From G963664585 sp963664585 (GTDB taxonomy: Bacteria > Bacillota > Clostridia > Oscillospirales > Ruminococcaceae): a DNA stretch of 64,000 bases. Location of the stretch: NCBI GenBank assembly GCA_963664585.2, contig CAXXEO010000012.1:1-64000 (forward strand), read 5' to 3'. The notes under the pieces are model-generated. The model did not search any database. It was not told the origin of the DNA and saw nothing but the letters and a program-made list of their open reading frames with translations. A program made the position numbers and the translations under genes. Below, one piece after another: positions 17,512 through 26,561 of this stretch. Positions within the stretch are counted from its first letter, which is position 1. Each line of letters starts with the position of its first letter.

Positions 17512-17785
17512 CATTAAAATAGCCCTCTGCCCATTTTGGGCAGAGGGCGTAAAATACGCGGTACCACCTCTGTTCGCCGAATAACCGGCCTTAGGCAGGG
17601 TCGAAAATAACCCCCACGCTGTAACGTGCGCACACGACAACTCATACAGGGCTTGTCGGCCTTTCTGAGCGGCAGCTCAGGAATGTATTCGCCTCGTCGT
17701 TTCCCACCCCTTTTCACCTACCAGGGGCTCTCTATAAGGAAGGTAGACAGGTTACTTGTTTCCTTCATAGCTATTCGCGAAAATT
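17512..17785 (-). ncRNA. T-box leader of tyrS
   Basis: On the minus strand the T-box sequence AGAGGTGGTACCGCG (17557-17571) is followed by an intrinsic terminator (GCCCTCTGCCC/GGGCAGAGGGC, 17521-17548, then UAUUUU). Upstream is a long Stem I region containing AGUAACC and GAAUACAUUCC, in which UAC is a plausible tyrosine specifier codon. Uncharged tRNA-Tyr should stabilise the antiterminator and let transcription reach tyrS. Confidence 0.95.
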
Positions 17786-17811
17786 ATAGTACGTTAACTT
17801 CGTTTTGTCAA
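17783..17811 (-). promoter_or_regulatory. Consensus sigma-A promoter of the tyrS T-box transcript, overlapping the recN stop codon
   Basis: On the minus strand TTGACA (17811-17806), a 17-nt spacer and TATAAT (17788-17783) match the consensus at all 12 positions. The TGA inside the -35 box is the stop codon of recN. Confidence 0.92.
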
Positions 17812-19481
17812 TAGCGCTCAGCTGCGAGCGTCAGCATTTCATCGGCGTTCTTTAACGACAGCTCGGTAAGGCGTTCACCACCCATAATGCGGGCAAGTTC
17901 TTTGACACGTCCATCTCTGTCAAGAGTGCGAACCTGCGTGAAGGTTCTGTCACCTTCCACCAACTTCTCAATCAGCAGATGGTTGTCCGCGAAGGCGGCC
18001 ACCTGCGCCAGATGGGTTACACAAATAACCTGCCGGGCTTTGGCCACGCCTTTAAGCTTGGCTCCGATCCGCTGTGCGGCACGCCCACTGACTCCCGCAT
18101 CGACCTCATCAAAGATTAGGGTATCGATGTCCTCACAGTCTGCCAGTACGCTTTTAATCGCAAGCATGGTGCGTGAGATTTCACCGCCAGAGGCTATCTT
18201 GGACAAAGGTTTCGGTTCTTCGCCTGGATTCGTGCTGATCAAAAACTCAAGTCGGTCTGCGCCGTCCGGTGAAAGCTCTTTGACTGAGATCGCGACGGTC
18301 AGCCGTACTGATGGCATATCAAGTTGAGAAAGCTCCTCCCGGAGTCTTTCTGTAAACAGCTTTCCCCCTTCTCTCCTGCGCTGAGTAAGCACTGCGCTGA
18401 GCTTTACAGCCTTTTCATGAAGATGATTGTATCGCTTTTGAGCCTCTTTTTGACGCTCTTCAGAAAATGTAATTGTATCAAGCTCGGCTTTCGCTTTTTC
18501 ACCGAAGATGATGATTTCAGCTACTGAGGCTCCATACTTTTTCTTCAGCCGGTACAAAAAATCCAGCCGGCTGCCGATTTGATCCAGTTCACCTGCATCA
18601 AAATCCATACTGTCGAGAAGTTCTCTGACCTGTCGCTGTTGCTCTTCAAGCTCATAGCGCATGGAATCCACCTTTTCTGCACTGCCAGAAAGGGTATCGA
18701 TATATCGGGCAGCAGCTCGAAGCTGACCAGCCAGGCCGTCAAGAAGTCCGACAGCACCTTCCCTGTCATCATCACCATCCAGATAAACTTTTGCTTCACT
18801 CAGAGAATGAATAATTCTCTCGGCATTCTTCACGATGGTCAGGCGGGTGGTCAAAGCTTCTTCTTCCCCGGCTGTCAGGGCAGCGGCTTCAATCTCGCGG
18901 ATCTGATAATTGAGTATATCTATGCGCTGTGCTTTATAGCTTTCATCCATATGTAGAGCAGAAAGCTCCTGATAAGCTTTTTGCATCTGATGATACACCT
19001 CTGCGTACGCAGTAAGCTCGGTTTCCAGTTTACTGAAGCTATCGATAAACCGCCGGTGACTTTCTGCCGAAGCCAGCATCTGATTATCCTGTTGTCCATG
19101 TATGTTAATCAGCTCACCGCCGATACTTTTGAGCATCGCCACTGTCGCGGGAAGTCCGTTGATTTTGCATGTATTGGATGAAGTCCCGATCTCCCGCTGA
19201 ATCATCAACTCTTCATCGGACTCTACAGTATATCCCAGCTCCGCAAGCAATCTGATAACCACCGGAGAAAGCTTTCTGAAAAGGCCGGTGATAATCGCCT
19301 TTTCCTGTCCGGTACGGATGAGATCTTTGGGGGTACGCTCGCCAAGCAGGGCATTAATGGCATTGATCAGGACAGTTTTGCCCGCACCTGTCTCACCTGT
19401 AAATACGTTCAGACCATCGATAAAGTCGATAGTGGCCTTTTGTATCACCGCGACATTCTGAATATAAAGAGCGGACAGCAT
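17808..19481 (-). CDS. recN: DNA repair protein RecN
   Basis: An SMC-like ATPase in double-strand-break repair, 557 residues. Seen: Walker A GETGAGKT (about 29-36), the INIHGQQDNQ segment, a central coiled-coil region, the ABC signature ASGGEISR and Walker B DTLIFDEVDAGVSG. It is the last gene of the nusB-to-recN run and lies 10 nt behind argR, the usual argR-recN pairing in Firmicutes. Its stop lies in the -35 box of the next transcript. Confidence 0.96.
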   Translation of the reverse strand: MLSALYIQNVAVIQKATIDFIDGLNVFTGETGAGKTVLINAINALLGERTPKDLIRTGQEKAIITGLFRKLSPVVIRLLAELGYTVESDEELMIQREIGTSSNTCKINGLPATVAMLKSIGGELINIHGQQDNQMLASAESHRRFIDSFSKLETELTAYAEVYHQMQKAYQELSALHMDESYKAQRIDILNYQIREIEAAALTAGEEEALTTRLTIVKNAERIIHSLSEAKVYLDGDDDREGAVGLLDGLAGQLRAAARYIDTLSGSAEKVDSMRYELEEQQRQVRELLDSMDFDAGELDQIGSRLDFLYRLKKKYGASVAEIIIFGEKAKAELDTITFSEERQKEAQKRYNHLHEKAVKLSAVLTQRRREGGKLFTERLREELSQLDMPSVRLTVAISVKELSPDGADRLEFLISTNPGEEPKPLSKIASGGEISRTMLAIKSVLADCEDIDTLIFDEVDAGVSGRAAQRIGAKLKGVAKARQVICVTHLAQVAAFADNHLLIEKLVEGDRTFTQVRTLDRDGRVKELARIMGGERLTELSLKNADEMLTLAAERY

Positions 19482-19491
19482 AAAGCCTCAC

Positions 19492-19944
19492 CTACTTGCC
19501 AATTAATTTTAAGCGCGCCGTCATGGTCTGCGCGCCATGGTCATCCCTCATAATGATCAGAAAGGTGTCGTCACCGGAAATTGTACCCACTATTTCATCC
19601 CACTCCATTGTGTCCAAAGCGGCGCAAACGGCATTGGCCATGCCGGTGTGGCATTTCACAACAACAAGGTTTTTGGCACAGTCAACCTCTGTAACCACTT
19701 CTGAAAAGATTGTTGTGAAGCGCACAGGGATCTTCGCATCACGTTCTTTTGCTGTCGTTGTATATCTGTACTCGCCTGTAGCTGTCTGTACCTTGACGAT
19801 TCCCATCTCTCTGATATCCCTTGAGATCGTAGCTTGGGTGACATCAAAGCCCTGGTCAATAAGAGTCTGCATCAGCTCTTCCTGTGTGCTTACTACGTTG
19901 CTTGTGATCACTTCAAGAATTTTTGAATGTCTTTTGGATTTCAC
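19492..19944 (-). CDS. argR: Arginine repressor ArgR/AhrC
   Basis: A 150-residue arginine-responsive regulator. The N-terminal winged helix includes TQEELMQTLIDQGFDVTQATISRDI, and the C-terminal arginine-binding/oligomerisation domain includes GMANAVCAALD and EIVGTISGDDTFLII. GTG start with GGGGG 7 nt upstream. It sits between nadK and recN in the standard order. Confidence 0.95.
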   Translation of the reverse strand: MKSKRHSKILEVITSNVVSTQEELMQTLIDQGFDVTQATISRDIREMGIVKVQTATGEYRYTTTAKERDAKIPVRFTTIFSEVVTEVDCAKNLVVVKCHTGMANAVCAALDTMEWDEIVGTISGDDTFLIIMRDDHGAQTMTARLKLIGK

Positions 19945-19948
19945 CGCA

Positions 19949-20800
19949 TTACCCCCTAAGTTTTAATTTCTCATTTAACACATCATAAAAGTCTCTTTCA
20001 GGAAATCGAATAAAGTTGGCGAAGCGTTTGGCTCGCTCAATGATAATCGGCGTGGTGCATAGTAATGGGATTTCTGCCCCGTCTGCAGTCACATGAATAT
20101 TATCCTCCACATCTGCAGAACTTTCTCTCACGAGAAGTTGTTTGTCAGCAGAAAAAAGAATGGTCCGGTTAAAAAGCGAATGCGGACAGATTGGCGTCAT
20201 CATTATGCAATCAATCGTTGGGTCGACAACCGGTCCCCCAGCAGAAAGAGAATAGCCGGTAGAACCCGTTGGCGTCGAGAAAATGATACCGTCTGCACGG
20301 TAACTGCCAACTTGACGGCCCTCACACGAGACCGTTATATTGAGAATACGACCATGTGCACCTCGTGAAAGAACAATATCATTGAGCGCATAATAAGCCT
20401 GATCACACAGAGAATCTAAAGCTGTTAGTTTGAGCATCATTCGTCTTTGAATGGTGTAATCGCCACGAGAAAGTCTTGATAAATGTGACAGATCCTTACC
20501 TTCCATTTGGGTAAGAAAACCCAGACTTCCGGCGTTTACACCCAGCACAGGTTTATCAGCAAGGGCGGCATATGCGGCACAGTGGAGAATTGTTCCATCC
20601 CCGCCTACAGCCAATACCATGTCACAGTCGGCCAAAAGATGCTCAAAGCAGCCTGTTGCTGCACAGTCGATACCGAGGGGGGCCGCCGTCTCCAAAGAAA
20701 GCATCGGAATATCACCAAGGCGTGAAAGCTCAGCGCAAACACGACCGGCACAGTTGATTGCCTCGGGTTTGGTGGTGTTTGGCATAATCAATATTTTCAT
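19949..20800 (-). CDS. nadK: NAD kinase
   Basis: Phosphorylates NAD to NADP in the cytoplasm. It is 283 residues. Seen: the GGDGT motif in VLAVGGDGTILHCA and the second signature PTGSTGYSLSAGGPVVDP. It starts ATG 20800 and ends 4 nt before argR. A 158-nt gap separates it from tlyA upstream. Confidence 0.95.
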   Translation of the reverse strand: MKILIMPNTTKPEAINCAGRVCAELSRLGDIPMLSLETAAPLGIDCAATGCFEHLLADCDMVLAVGGDGTILHCAAYAALADKPVLGVNAGSLGFLTQMEGKDLSHLSRLSRGDYTIQRRMMLKLTALDSLCDQAYYALNDIVLSRGAHGRILNITVSCEGRQVGSYRADGIIFSTPTGSTGYSLSAGGPVVDPTIDCIMMTPICPHSLFNRTILFSADKQLLVRESSADVEDNIHVTADGAEIPLLCTTPIIIERAKRFANFIRFPERDFYDVLNEKLKLRG

Positions 20801-20958
20801 AAGAGCCCCCTTATTATGGCTAATGCTGTTTGAAGCAAAAAAAGCGTTGACTCTTTTTTCTTCTTACGGCGGGACTAGTGATAGATGACTGTTGTTCTTG
20901 ATTTAGTATTATTCACAGCAATCGATTAACAGACCTTTATTAAACAACCAAATTTGCG

Positions 20959-21774
20959 TTAAACAACTGATTCTCCATTCAATTGGGTGTGGGACAGACT
21001 AACCACTTCTTTGACTTTCTCAGTATTCATAGAGGATTCGGTTTTTCCTTTTTGAACCAAAAGAAGATACTCGATGTTTCCCTGTGGCCCTTTGACTGGT
21101 GAAAAATCCAAGCCTACCGGTGAAAGACCGATGGAAGGGCAGAAATCGACCACCTTTTCAATCACCTGCACATGAATGAGGGGATCTTTTACGACTCCTT
21201 TTTTACCCACATTTTCCCGTCCTGCTTCGAATTGTGGCTTGACAAGGCATAATGCTTTACATCCATCTTTTAGCAGCATGCAGGCCGTTTTCAACACCAA
21301 CGTCAAAGAAATGAAGGAAAGATCCATGGATATAAAATCGATATCCTCACTGATCTCTTCTTTTGTAAGGTATCTGACATTGGTACGCTCCATGTTGATC
21401 ACTCTGGGGTCATTTCGAAGCTCCCAGGCAAGCTGGCCGTATCCGACATCGATTGCATAGACTCTGGCAGCAGCATTTTTCAGCATGCAGTCTGTAAAGC
21501 CCCCCGTTGAGGCCCCAAAATCACAGCATACCGCGCCATCAAGTTCAATGCCGAAGCTTGTTATGGCCTTTTCCAGCTTTAGGCCCCCACGGCTCACATA
21601 GGGCATGGTATCACCCCGAACTTCAATAAGGTCGCTGTCCGATACCTGTGTACCGGGTTTATCTGCCTTCTGACCGTTGAGATATACAATACCGGACATA
21701 ATGATGGCCTTGGCTCTGTCACGCCCTGAAAATAGCCCCCGTTCAATCAGGACAGCGTCTAATCGTTTTTTCAA
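20959..21774 (-). CDS. tlyA: TlyA-family rRNA methyltransferase (hemolysin A-type)
   Basis: A 271-residue protein: N-terminal S4 RNA-binding domain (KRLDAVLIERGLFSGRDRAKAII) followed by an FtsJ-like SAM-binding fold with CCDFGASTGGFTDCML, DLSFISLTL and LVKPQFEAGRE. Homologues 2'-O-methylate rRNA. TTG start with GAGG 6-7 nt upstream; it overlaps the dxs stop by 4 nt (TTGA), so translation is probably coupled. Confidence 0.92.
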   Translation of the reverse strand: MKKRLDAVLIERGLFSGRDRAKAIIMSGIVYLNGQKADKPGTQVSDSDLIEVRGDTMPYVSRGGLKLEKAITSFGIELDGAVCCDFGASTGGFTDCMLKNAAARVYAIDVGYGQLAWELRNDPRVINMERTNVRYLTKEEISEDIDFISMDLSFISLTLVLKTACMLLKDGCKALCLVKPQFEAGRENVGKKGVVKDPLIHVQVIEKVVDFCPSIGLSPVGLDFSPVKGPQGNIEYLLLVQKGKTESSMNTEKVKEVVSLSHTQLNGESVV

Positions 21775-23630
21775 CTGTCTTCCTCATTTACAAAGGTATA
21801 GATTCCCTCACTGTCCAACCCCGTTTTTGCAAAAACTGATGTAGGTGATCCTTGAGGGGGGATGATTGTAATCGCCCTGTGTCGGTATCGACCGGTATAG
21901 CCTCTTTCCAGCAAGGTTGCCGCCAAAGACTGTCCGATTGAGCCATTTATATAGGACTCTTCGATAAAGAAAACCCTTTTATAGCCCAGGATAGAATCGA
22001 TTGCCTTTTCATCTATGGGAATTACGCGGTTAAGCCTGAGCAAATCTGTCGGTGTCCCTGCTGCAGTAAGCCTTTGGGCTGCCCCCAACGCTTCTGCCGC
22101 GATACGTCCATAGCTGACAAGAAGAATATCGGCGTCCTTTACCTGAGAAATATCATAGGAAAGTCCATCAGCGCAGTGGCCTGACAATGCTTCGGGCTCG
22201 CTGCCACGGGGATATCGTATGGCCACCAGTCCATCGTGACTGTAAAATCCCGACCGAAGCGTAGCGGCAAGCTCAATGTAACTGGCAGGTGAATAGACGA
22301 TGATACCGGGTATGGTGGCTAAAAAGGGAATGTCAAAGATCCCTTGATGCGTCTCTCCATCGTCACCGACGATTCCAGCCCTATCAATCGCCAGAACAAG
22401 ATGTCTTTTTTCAATGGTGGCATCTTGAATCAGTTGATCATAGGCTCTCTGGAGAAAGGTGGAGTAAACCGCGAACACCGGCAGCTCTCCACCGGCCGAA
22501 AGGGCCGCCCCAAAAGTAACGGCAAACTGCTCGGCGATTCCAACATCAAAAAACCTTCCCTCGCGGCCAAATTCTTTTGAAAAAGCATCCAGACCGGTTC
22601 CATTCTCCATCGCCGCTGTAATCGCACAGATACGTTTATCCTCGGCTGCCAGTGCGACCAGCTCTTCGCCAAACACCGAAGCAAAGGTTTTTGACGAAGA
22701 TGTATGCAGTGCTCCTGTTTTTATCTCAAAGCCCGAAACGCCATGAAAGCTTCCGGGGTCTTTTTCCGCAAAATAATATCCCTTTCCCTTTACAGTCTGG
22801 GCATGGATAATGACGGGTTTTTCAATTGCTTTTGCCCTCGTCATCAGATCACATAAGGCTTCAATATCATGTCCATCCACAGGACCTAGATAAACAAAAC
22901 CGAACTCTTCAAAAAAAGTATCCGGATAAAGGGCATGCTTCAAAGCACTTTTTGATTCCGCGAGAAAGTGACGAACTTGTTTTCCTACAAATGGAATCGA
23001 GCGGATAGTGGACTCTGTCCAGTCTTTGATGCGAAAGTATCCGGGCTTCGAGCGTATCACTGAAAGATATCTTGAAAAAGCACCTACGCTTTTAGAGATG
23101 GACATATCATTATCGTTAAGAATCACAATGATATTCTCACCGCTTCGACCTATATTGTTAATCCCCTCGAAGGCCATTCCGCCTGTCATGGCACCGTCGC
23201 CTACGACGGCAACTACATGGCCCGGTCTGCCCTGCCGTGTTTTAGCCTTGCAGATACCATAAGCAACCGCAAGGGCAGTGCTTGCGTGCCCGCTGATAAA
23301 AGAGTCAAATTCACTCTCTTCAGATTTTGGAAAACCCGAAATCCCCCCCTCTTGACGAAGGGTGGAAAATCGGTCAAGCCGTCCGGTGAGAATTTTATGT
23401 GTGTAGCACTGATGCCCTACATCCCATACAATCTGGTCGTCTGGTAAATCAAATATGCGGTGAAGGGCAATTGTTATCTCAACCGCCCCCAGATTGGAGG
23501 CAAGATGGCCGCCCGTTTTAGAGACTGTAGATATGATGAGTGCACGAATTTCTTCCGACAGTCGGTTTAGTTCTTTGAAATTTAAATTTTTCAAGCCGTC
23601 ATGGCCTGTAAGTGTATCTAAAATAGCCAA
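21771..23630 (-). CDS. dxs: 1-deoxy-D-xylulose-5-phosphate synthase
   Basis: First enzyme of the MEP isoprenoid pathway; condenses pyruvate and glyceraldehyde 3-phosphate using thiamine diphosphate. It is 619 residues. Seen: GGHLASNLGAVE, WDVGHQCYTHKILTGR, the TPP-binding GDGAMTGGMAFEGINN, and IAEQFAVTFGAALS. TTG start with AAGGAA upstream. It is near ispA, so two isoprenoid genes share the cluster. Confidence 0.96.
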   Translation of the reverse strand: MAILDTLTGHDGLKNLNFKELNRLSEEIRALIISTVSKTGGHLASNLGAVEITIALHRIFDLPDDQIVWDVGHQCYTHKILTGRLDRFSTLRQEGGISGFPKSEESEFDSFISGHASTALAVAYGICKAKTRQGRPGHVVAVVGDGAMTGGMAFEGINNIGRSGENIIVILNDNDMSISKSVGAFSRYLSVIRSKPGYFRIKDWTESTIRSIPFVGKQVRHFLAESKSALKHALYPDTFFEEFGFVYLGPVDGHDIEALCDLMTRAKAIEKPVIIHAQTVKGKGYYFAEKDPGSFHGVSGFEIKTGALHTSSSKTFASVFGEELVALAAEDKRICAITAAMENGTGLDAFSKEFGREGRFFDVGIAEQFAVTFGAALSAGGELPVFAVYSTFLQRAYDQLIQDATIEKRHLVLAIDRAGIVGDDGETHQGIFDIPFLATIPGIIVYSPASYIELAATLRSGFYSHDGLVAIRYPRGSEPEALSGHCADGLSYDISQVKDADILLVSYGRIAAEALGAAQRLTAAGTPTDLLRLNRVIPIDEKAIDSILGYKRVFFIEESYINGSIGQSLAATLLERGYTGRYRHRAITIIPPQGSPTSVFAKTGLDSEGIYTFVNEEDS

Positions 23631-23647
23631 ACAGCTTCATTCCTTTA

Positions 23648-24235
23648 TTAAGGCCGTCCGATGGGATAAATAGTGGCGATCAATATGCCCAAAAGGGCAC
23701 CCGCCAGCACTTCCATTGGAGTATGACCTAAAAATTCTTTTAATGACTTTTCGATCGGCGCCTCATGCTTGGTACTTGTGGTTGTCATCTGTGTATCTGT
23801 TAAATCATTCGGAGAAAGATCATCTGCGTCTTCCTCATCATTTTCGTCGTTACTGTCATCACCGATATTATCCTTCTGATACAGAAAAAACTGGGTAATA
23901 TCACGAAAATTAAACATCATCTTGTTGAGTGCTTTCGCCTGCTCCCCTGCCGCACGACGTACGCCCATCGCGTCATACATCACAACGCCAGCAAAGGCAA
24001 GTGCCATGGCAAAAAGCGGTGAGCTAAAGCCCTCTGACTTTGCAATTCCCACGACAAGTGCACAGGTCAAGGAAGAGTGTGAACTGGGCATTCCCCCAGA
24101 TCCCACAAGGCGTTCAGTATTCAGCGATCCTTTGTCTGTCCAGTCAAGGATGGTTTTAATAAGCTGAGCAGTTGCCCAGGAAATAAAACTAAGATTAACA
24201 AGTGGGTTGCTGGTCAATAAGCGCAAGCTATTCAT
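23648..24235 (-). CDS. Divergent PAP2-family (DUF212/YuiD-like) membrane protein with an acidic insert
   Basis: 195 residues. Seen: NPLVNLSFISWATAQLIK, GGMPSSHSSLTCALVVGI (phosphatase-like loop), and GHTPMEVLAGALLGI near the C-terminus. Between the second and third segments is a stretch of about 45 residues very rich in Asp/Glu (DDSNDENDEEDADD) and Thr that I do not expect in the family, whose members are usually about 150 residues. Role unknown; it sits between ispA and dxs in many Clostridia, suggesting a lipid-phosphate link. ATG 24235 has GAGG 9 nt upstream. Confidence 0.85.
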   Translation of the reverse strand: MNSLRLLTSNPLVNLSFISWATAQLIKTILDWTDKGSLNTERLVGSGGMPSSHSSLTCALVVGIAKSEGFSSPLFAMALAFAGVVMYDAMGVRRAAGEQAKALNKMMFNFRDITQFFLYQKDNIGDDSNDENDEEDADDLSPNDLTDTQMTTTSTKHEAPIEKSLKEFLGHTPMEVLAGALLGILIATIYPIGRP

Positions 24236-24248
24236 TTAAATCATCCTC

Positions 24249-25142
24249 TTACGAGCTGCGTTTTGATAATTGATATGTTAAATCAAATAAAAATCTATCT
24301 TTAGTGCCAATTGCTTTTAGTAACTCCATTGCATCAGCAAATAGGGTATCTGCCCGTCGTTTCGCTTCATCAATTCCCAGCAGCGTGACATAGGTCACTT
24401 TATGCTCTTTCTCATCGCGTCCGACGTCCTTGCCGAGAAGTTCTTTATTGCCTATCACATCCAAAATGTCATCTGTGATCTGAAAGGCAAGTCCGATTTT
24501 TAATGCATATTCTGAAGCGAGTTTCATTTTATCTTCATCCGCTTTGGCTGATATGCATCCCATCATCACAGCTGCCCTAATCAGTGCGCCTGTTTTCAAA
24601 CGATGCATATGGCTTAGACTCTCAATACCCATCTTACCGCAGAAGCTTTCCATATCGATTACTTGACCGCCGATCATACCCTCTATGCCCGCGGCGTTTG
24701 AGAGTTCTCTGCATAGCCTGATTGCCTTTGGTGCCCCTATAAGCGCTACCGTTTTTTCAGAAGATAAAAGCTCGAAAGCACCTGTAAGCAGGGCATCGCC
24801 CGCTAAGAGAGCCATCGCTTCGCCAAACTGTATATGACAAGTGGGTTTTCCCCTGCGAAGTGCGTCATCATCCATACAGGGAAGATCATCGTGAATCAGC
24901 GAGTAGGCATGAATCATCTCCACCGCACAGGCCGCGGGCATCGCCATGGCTGTGTCTCCATCAAACAAACGGCAGAATTCGATGACGAGTATTGCCCTGA
25001 TTCTTTTCCCCCCACCCAAAAGGCTGTACCTGGCCGCATTAGCAACCTCAATTTGGGGGATTGTCTCGGGATAAGAGGTCGCGGCTGAAAGCGCTATATC
25101 GAGTTCTTTCAGATACCCTTCAAGGGTTAACTTAAAGTCCAA
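24249..25142 (-). CDS. ispA: Polyprenyl (farnesyl/geranyl) diphosphate synthase
   Basis: Chain elongation of isoprenoid diphosphates, 297 residues. Both Asp-rich motifs are present: DDLPCMDDD with the RRGKPT that follows, and QITDDILDV. KRIRAILVIEF is the KxR substrate region. It starts TTG 25142 inside the end of xseB (11-nt overlap). Short-chain C15 product is inferred from family resemblance. Confidence 0.94.
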   Translation of the reverse strand: MDFKLTLEGYLKELDIALSAATSYPETIPQIEVANAARYSLLGGGKRIRAILVIEFCRLFDGDTAMAMPAACAVEMIHAYSLIHDDLPCMDDDALRRGKPTCHIQFGEAMALLAGDALLTGAFELLSSEKTVALIGAPKAIRLCRELSNAAGIEGMIGGQVIDMESFCGKMGIESLSHMHRLKTGALIRAAVMMGCISAKADEDKMKLASEYALKIGLAFQITDDILDVIGNKELLGKDVGRDEKEHKVTYVTLLGIDEAKRRADTLFADAMELLKAIGTKDRFLFDLTYQLSKRSS

Positions 25143-25347
25143 TATCCTCGCCTTCCTTCTGTGGAAAGAGTTCCTCTATCTGAAGCTTAGCACTCTGCAG
25201 CACACCACTGCAATAGGCTGTAAGCTCCGCACCCTCTTTAAAAAGACCCAGTGATTCTTGAAGTCCCATTCTGCCAGACTCGAGAAGTCCTACAATTTCT
25301 TCGAGTCTTGCCATTGCTTTTTCGTAATTTAACTCTTGTGTTGTCAT
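25132..25347 (-). CDS. xseB: Exodeoxyribonuclease VII small subunit
   Basis: A 71-residue helical subunit of ExoVII. Typical sequence NYEKAMARLEEIVGLLESG and LQESLGLFKEG. The start at ATG 25347 shares one base with the xseA stop (TGATG). It overlaps ispA by 11 nt at the other end. Confidence 0.94.
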   Translation of the reverse strand: MTTQELNYEKAMARLEEIVGLLESGRMGLQESLGLFKEGAELTAYCSGVLQSAKLQIEELFPQKEGEDIGL

Positions 25348-26561
25348 CAAATATCACGCCTTTCTAGAGCCACCGACAGGATCTCGCCGTCCTCAAACCG
25401 TGTAACCATGCGGTCTCCACATGCAATCGAGCGGCTGCTTATGGCAACATGCTTGCCACTTTCGTCCAGGGTGATCGTGTATCCCCTGGACAAAACCTTT
25501 AGGGGGCTTAGTGAATCCAGAAGTTTCACGTTTCCCGATAATTTTGTCTCCTGGTCTCTCAGGAGACGCCTAGATGTTTTACCAAGTAATTCTATCAAAT
25601 TGTCAAGAGTTTGTCTATTTCGTTCGACAAAAAATATTGGCTTGACAAGCGCCGCGGATCGCATCATCTGATCCAGACGCTCTGCATTCCTGTTTAGCAT
25701 TTTTTGAGAAGCAGCCCGCAAATAGCTATCTAGGAGTTCAAGACGATCGGCAAGGTCAGCTATATCGGGGGCGACAAGCTGGGCAGCTGCCGTGGGGGTA
25801 GCCGCTCGAAGGTCAGCGGCAAAATCACAAAGGGAAAAATCCGTTTCATGTCCAACGGCAGAAATAACCGGGATACTTGAACATGCCACTGCCCGCACAA
25901 GAGGCTCTTCGTTAAATGCCCACAGCTCTTCGAGAGATCCGCCGCCGCGTCCGATGATAATCACATCACATAGCTTATTTCGGTTCAAATAGGCAATACC
26001 TTTAGCTATTTCATCCGCTGCCCCTCTCCCTTGCACCAGACTTGGTAAAAAAAGAACCGTTCCGATGGGATACCTCGTTGAAAGGATGCTAAGCATATCT
26101 TGAATGGCCGCCCCGGTAGGAGAAGTGATGATTCCGATTTTTTGAGGAAGCTCCGGGATCGGACGTTTTCTGCTGCTGTCAAAAAGGCCCTCTAGCCCAA
26201 GACGATTTTTTAGCTGCTCGTAGGCGAGATGTAACGCTCCAAACCCGTCTGGCTGCATATCCGAGACGATAAACTGGTATCCCCCGTCCTTTTCATAAAG
26301 GGATACTGCCCCCCTGAGGATAACCGCAAGCCCGTTATCGGGTATAAAAGGAAGGCTTTGAGCGTTTCCCCTAAACATTACCGCCCGAATAGAGGCACTC
26401 TCGTCCTTGACGGTGAAGTAAAAATGTCCCGATTGGCGTTGAACGGTCAAGTTGGAGATTTCTCCGCGCAGGAAAACCTCACGCAAAACCTTGTCAGATT
26501 CTAGAATGGATTTCACATACCGGTTGAGTTGGGATACTGTGATAAGTTCAATTTTGCTCAT
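25347..26561 (-). CDS. xseA: Exodeoxyribonuclease VII large subunit
   Basis: Catalytic subunit of ExoVII, 404 residues. N-terminal OB-fold (LRGEISNLTVQRQSGHFYFTVKD), central catalytic region with ITSPTGAAIQDML, IIGRGGGSLEELWAFNEE and SAVGHETDFSLCDFAADLRAATPTAAAQL, then coiled coil and a C-terminal LSRGYTI segment. It overlaps the upstream TsaD-like gene by ATGA. Confidence 0.96.
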   Translation of the reverse strand: MSKIELITVSQLNRYVKSILESDKVLREVFLRGEISNLTVQRQSGHFYFTVKDESASIRAVMFRGNAQSLPFIPDNGLAVILRGAVSLYEKDGGYQFIVSDMQPDGFGALHLAYEQLKNRLGLEGLFDSSRKRPIPELPQKIGIITSPTGAAIQDMLSILSTRYPIGTVLFLPSLVQGRGAADEIAKGIAYLNRNKLCDVIIIGRGGGSLEELWAFNEEPLVRAVACSSIPVISAVGHETDFSLCDFAADLRAATPTAAAQLVAPDIADLADRLELLDSYLRAASQKMLNRNAERLDQMMRSAALVKPIFFVERNRQTLDNLIELLGKTSRRLLRDQETKLSGNVKLLDSLSPLKVLSRGYTITLDESGKHVAISSRSIACGDRMVTRFEDGEILSVALERRDI

